Source: DATMNR01 sp963702765
GTDB taxonomy: Bacteria; Chloroflexota; Ktedonobacteria; Ktedonobacterales; Ktedonobacteraceae
Direction of reading: 5' to 3'
NCBI GenBank assembly: GCA_963702765.1
Contig: CAVPEB010000050.1
Coordinates: forward strand, 1-23,083
DNA length: 23,083 bases
Below, in pieces: positions 21,970 to 23,083 of this stretch. Every line of letters starts with the position of its first letter. Positions within the stretch are counted from its first letter, which is position 1. The notes beneath the pieces were generated by a model, which saw only the letters and a program-made list of their open reading frames with translations, made no database searches and was not told the DNA's origin. The translations under genes were made by a program, and so were the position numbers.

Positions 21970-23083
21970 GTGAAACGACGACGTGTTTATCTGCTTGTGC
22001 CTGTTCTCTTAACAGGCATTCTGGCTATCGCTCTAGCGATAGTGCCAACATTTGTATTTGCATCTGGCGGCTCATTTATTGGACCATTGAACAAAGTTAG
22101 TACGGTTGCTTCGACCGTGCCTGGCAATGGAGATATCAATCCCTATGGTGTGGCAGTGGTTCCATCAACGATCGGAAGCCTGGTTAAGGGCAATATTTTG
22201 GTTAGCAACTTCAACAACAGTGCAAACCTGCAAGGTACTGGAACCACTATTGTACAGGTCACACCAGGCGGATCCGTTTCTGTTTTTGCAAAACTTAGTG
22301 CTGGCGCTCTGCATGGAAGTTGCCCGGGCGGTGTCGGCTTAACCACAGCACTTGTTGCGCTGCAAAGGGGCTGGGTAATCGTTGGCAGTTTGCCAACTTC
22401 CGATGGCACATCAGCAACCGCCAAGGCTGGATGCTTGATCGTAATGAATAGTAGAGGCAATCCTGTAGAGACTTTCACAGGTTCAAATATCAACGGGCCA
22501 TGGGATATGACGGCATTTGACGGCGGAAACTGGGCAGCGCTCTTTGTTACCAATGTATTGAATGGCACTGTCGCTGCGAATGGCAAGGTTGTCAATCGAG
22601 GAACAGTTTTACGCATCAACCTGAATGTTCCCCAGCAAGGACACGGTGTTCCCAGCGTACATGGAACCACGATCATTGGTTCTGGATTTTCGCAACGAAC
22701 TGATCCAGCGGCTCTGGTAATTGGGCCAACCGGTGTAGGTCTGGCCAGTAATAATACTCTCTACGTCGCCAATAGTGTGAACAATAGTATTGCTGCCATT
22801 CCCAATGCCCTTATACGTAATTCCACTGCTCATACAGGGAATAATGTAACTGCAAACGGCGCTCTCAATGACCCACTGGGACTGACTATAGCCCCCAACG
22901 GAACTATCCTGACCGCGAATGGGAATAATGGCAAATTAGTTGAGACAACACCTGGAGGTACACAGGTTGCCAAAAAGCTTGTGGACAATACTGGTACCCC
23001 ACCAGGAGCAGGCTGCCTCTTCGGCCTCGAAATCGTTCCTGGCGGGTCAGGGGTCTACTTTGTCGATGATTGCACCAATACGT
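21970..23083 (+). CDS. Secreted beta-propeller-like (NHL/SMP-30-type) protein, 3' end cut by the window
   Basis: 371 codons are open to the window end. It starts at GTG 21970 behind a perfect AGGAGG (21958-21963, 6-nt spacing). The N-terminus MKRRRVYLLVPVLLTGILAI, followed by more hydrophobic residues and a VFASGG cleavage region, is a Sec signal peptide. The exported part repeats propeller-like blades: INPYGVAVVPSTIGSL, GNILVSNFNNSAN, TIVQVTPGGSVSVFA, PTGVGLASNNTLYVANSVNN, DPLGLTIAPNGTILTANGNN, and GSGVYFVDDCTNT near the edge. The P-x-G-x-A/L...L-Y-V-A-N pattern is that of NHL or gluconolactonase-like propellers. Cys residues occur in SCPGG, AGCLI, GAGCLF and DDC. Role unknown; it may be a cell-surface or secreted binding protein. 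Confidence 0.8.
   Translation, partial: MKRRRVYLLVPVLLTGILAIALAIVPTFVFASGGSFIGPLNKVSTVASTVPGNGDINPYGVAVVPSTIGSLVKGNILVSNFNNSANLQGTGTTIVQVTPGGSVSVFAKLSAGALHGSCPGGVGLTTALVALQRGWVIVGSLPTSDGTSATAKAGCLIVMNSRGNPVETFTGSNINGPWDMTAFDGGNWAALFVTNVLNGTVAANGKVVNRGTVLRINLNVPQQGHGVPSVHGTTIIGSGFSQRTDPAALVIGPTGVGLASNNTLYVANSVNNSIAAIPNALIRNSTAHTGNNVTANGALNDPLGLTIAPNGTILTANGNNGKLVETTPGGTQVAKKLVDNTGTPPGAGCLFGLEIVPGGSGVYFVDDCTNT

Overview
The window looks like a chromosomal stretch from a Gram-positive-type, soil-dwelling Chloroflexota bacterium, most likely Ktedonobacteria. This is inferred from protein content and style: a very large zinc-ribbon/class III cyclase/AAA/TPR protein, a YycJ-type hydrolase, a Gly-Tyr-Gln-Pro-rich DUF4870 membrane protein, a plant-FAO-like GMC oxidase, and many short transcription units on alternating strands. 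Base composition is mid-range by eye. I see no rRNA, tRNA, CRISPR array, phage block or transposase gene.

Layout. 1-1936 (+): a terminator from an upstream gene, then an amidohydrolase and a YycJ-like metallo-beta-lactamase-fold nuclease in one operon. 1946-5950 (-): the giant cyclase/ATPase/TPR protein. 6106-7143 (+): a strong promoter driving a DUF402 protein and methylmalonyl-CoA epimerase. 7140-7815 (-): an AbrB-type antitoxin and Doc-type toxin with a palindrome over the promoter. 7836-9506 (-): the carboxyltransferase subunit of a propionyl-CoA-type carboxylase, which makes the substrate of the epimerase. 9536-10189 (-): a HAD phosphatase or mutase. 10242-11168 (+): palindrome-overlapped promoter, DUF4870 protein, terminator. 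11218-12756 (-): a DUF4331 protein and a Tat-exported protein in one operon, divergent from 12930-14982 (+), a GMC alcohol-oxidase-like gene broken by one base. 15065-16285 (+): two genes of unknown function, separated by a MITE-like insertion with a 9-bp target duplication and followed by a 71-nt near-perfect hairpin. 16327-16776 (-): a small conserved unknown. 17097-18533 (-): a TMEM175-family channel with two repeats in one chain. 18742-19711: a divergent doxX / hxlR pair. 19912-21786 (+): an ABC exporter. 21970-end (+): the first 371 codons of a secreted beta-propeller-like protein that runs off the window.

How parts may work together. The epimerase and carboxylase fit propionyl-CoA to methylmalonyl-CoA metabolism, although they are on opposite strands with the toxin-antitoxin cassette between them. 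HxlR probably controls doxX from the shared intergenic region. DUF4331, the Tat protein and the GMC oxidase share a divergent promoter region and may form an oxidative or envelope-associated unit. No complete new defence or biosynthetic system is evident. The most unusual items are the MITE-like element, the single-base frame change at a CTT-AGA-T site in an otherwise intact oxidase gene, the two-repeat TMEM175 protein, the six-codon leader ORF in front of hxlR, and several perfect palindromes placed on promoters.
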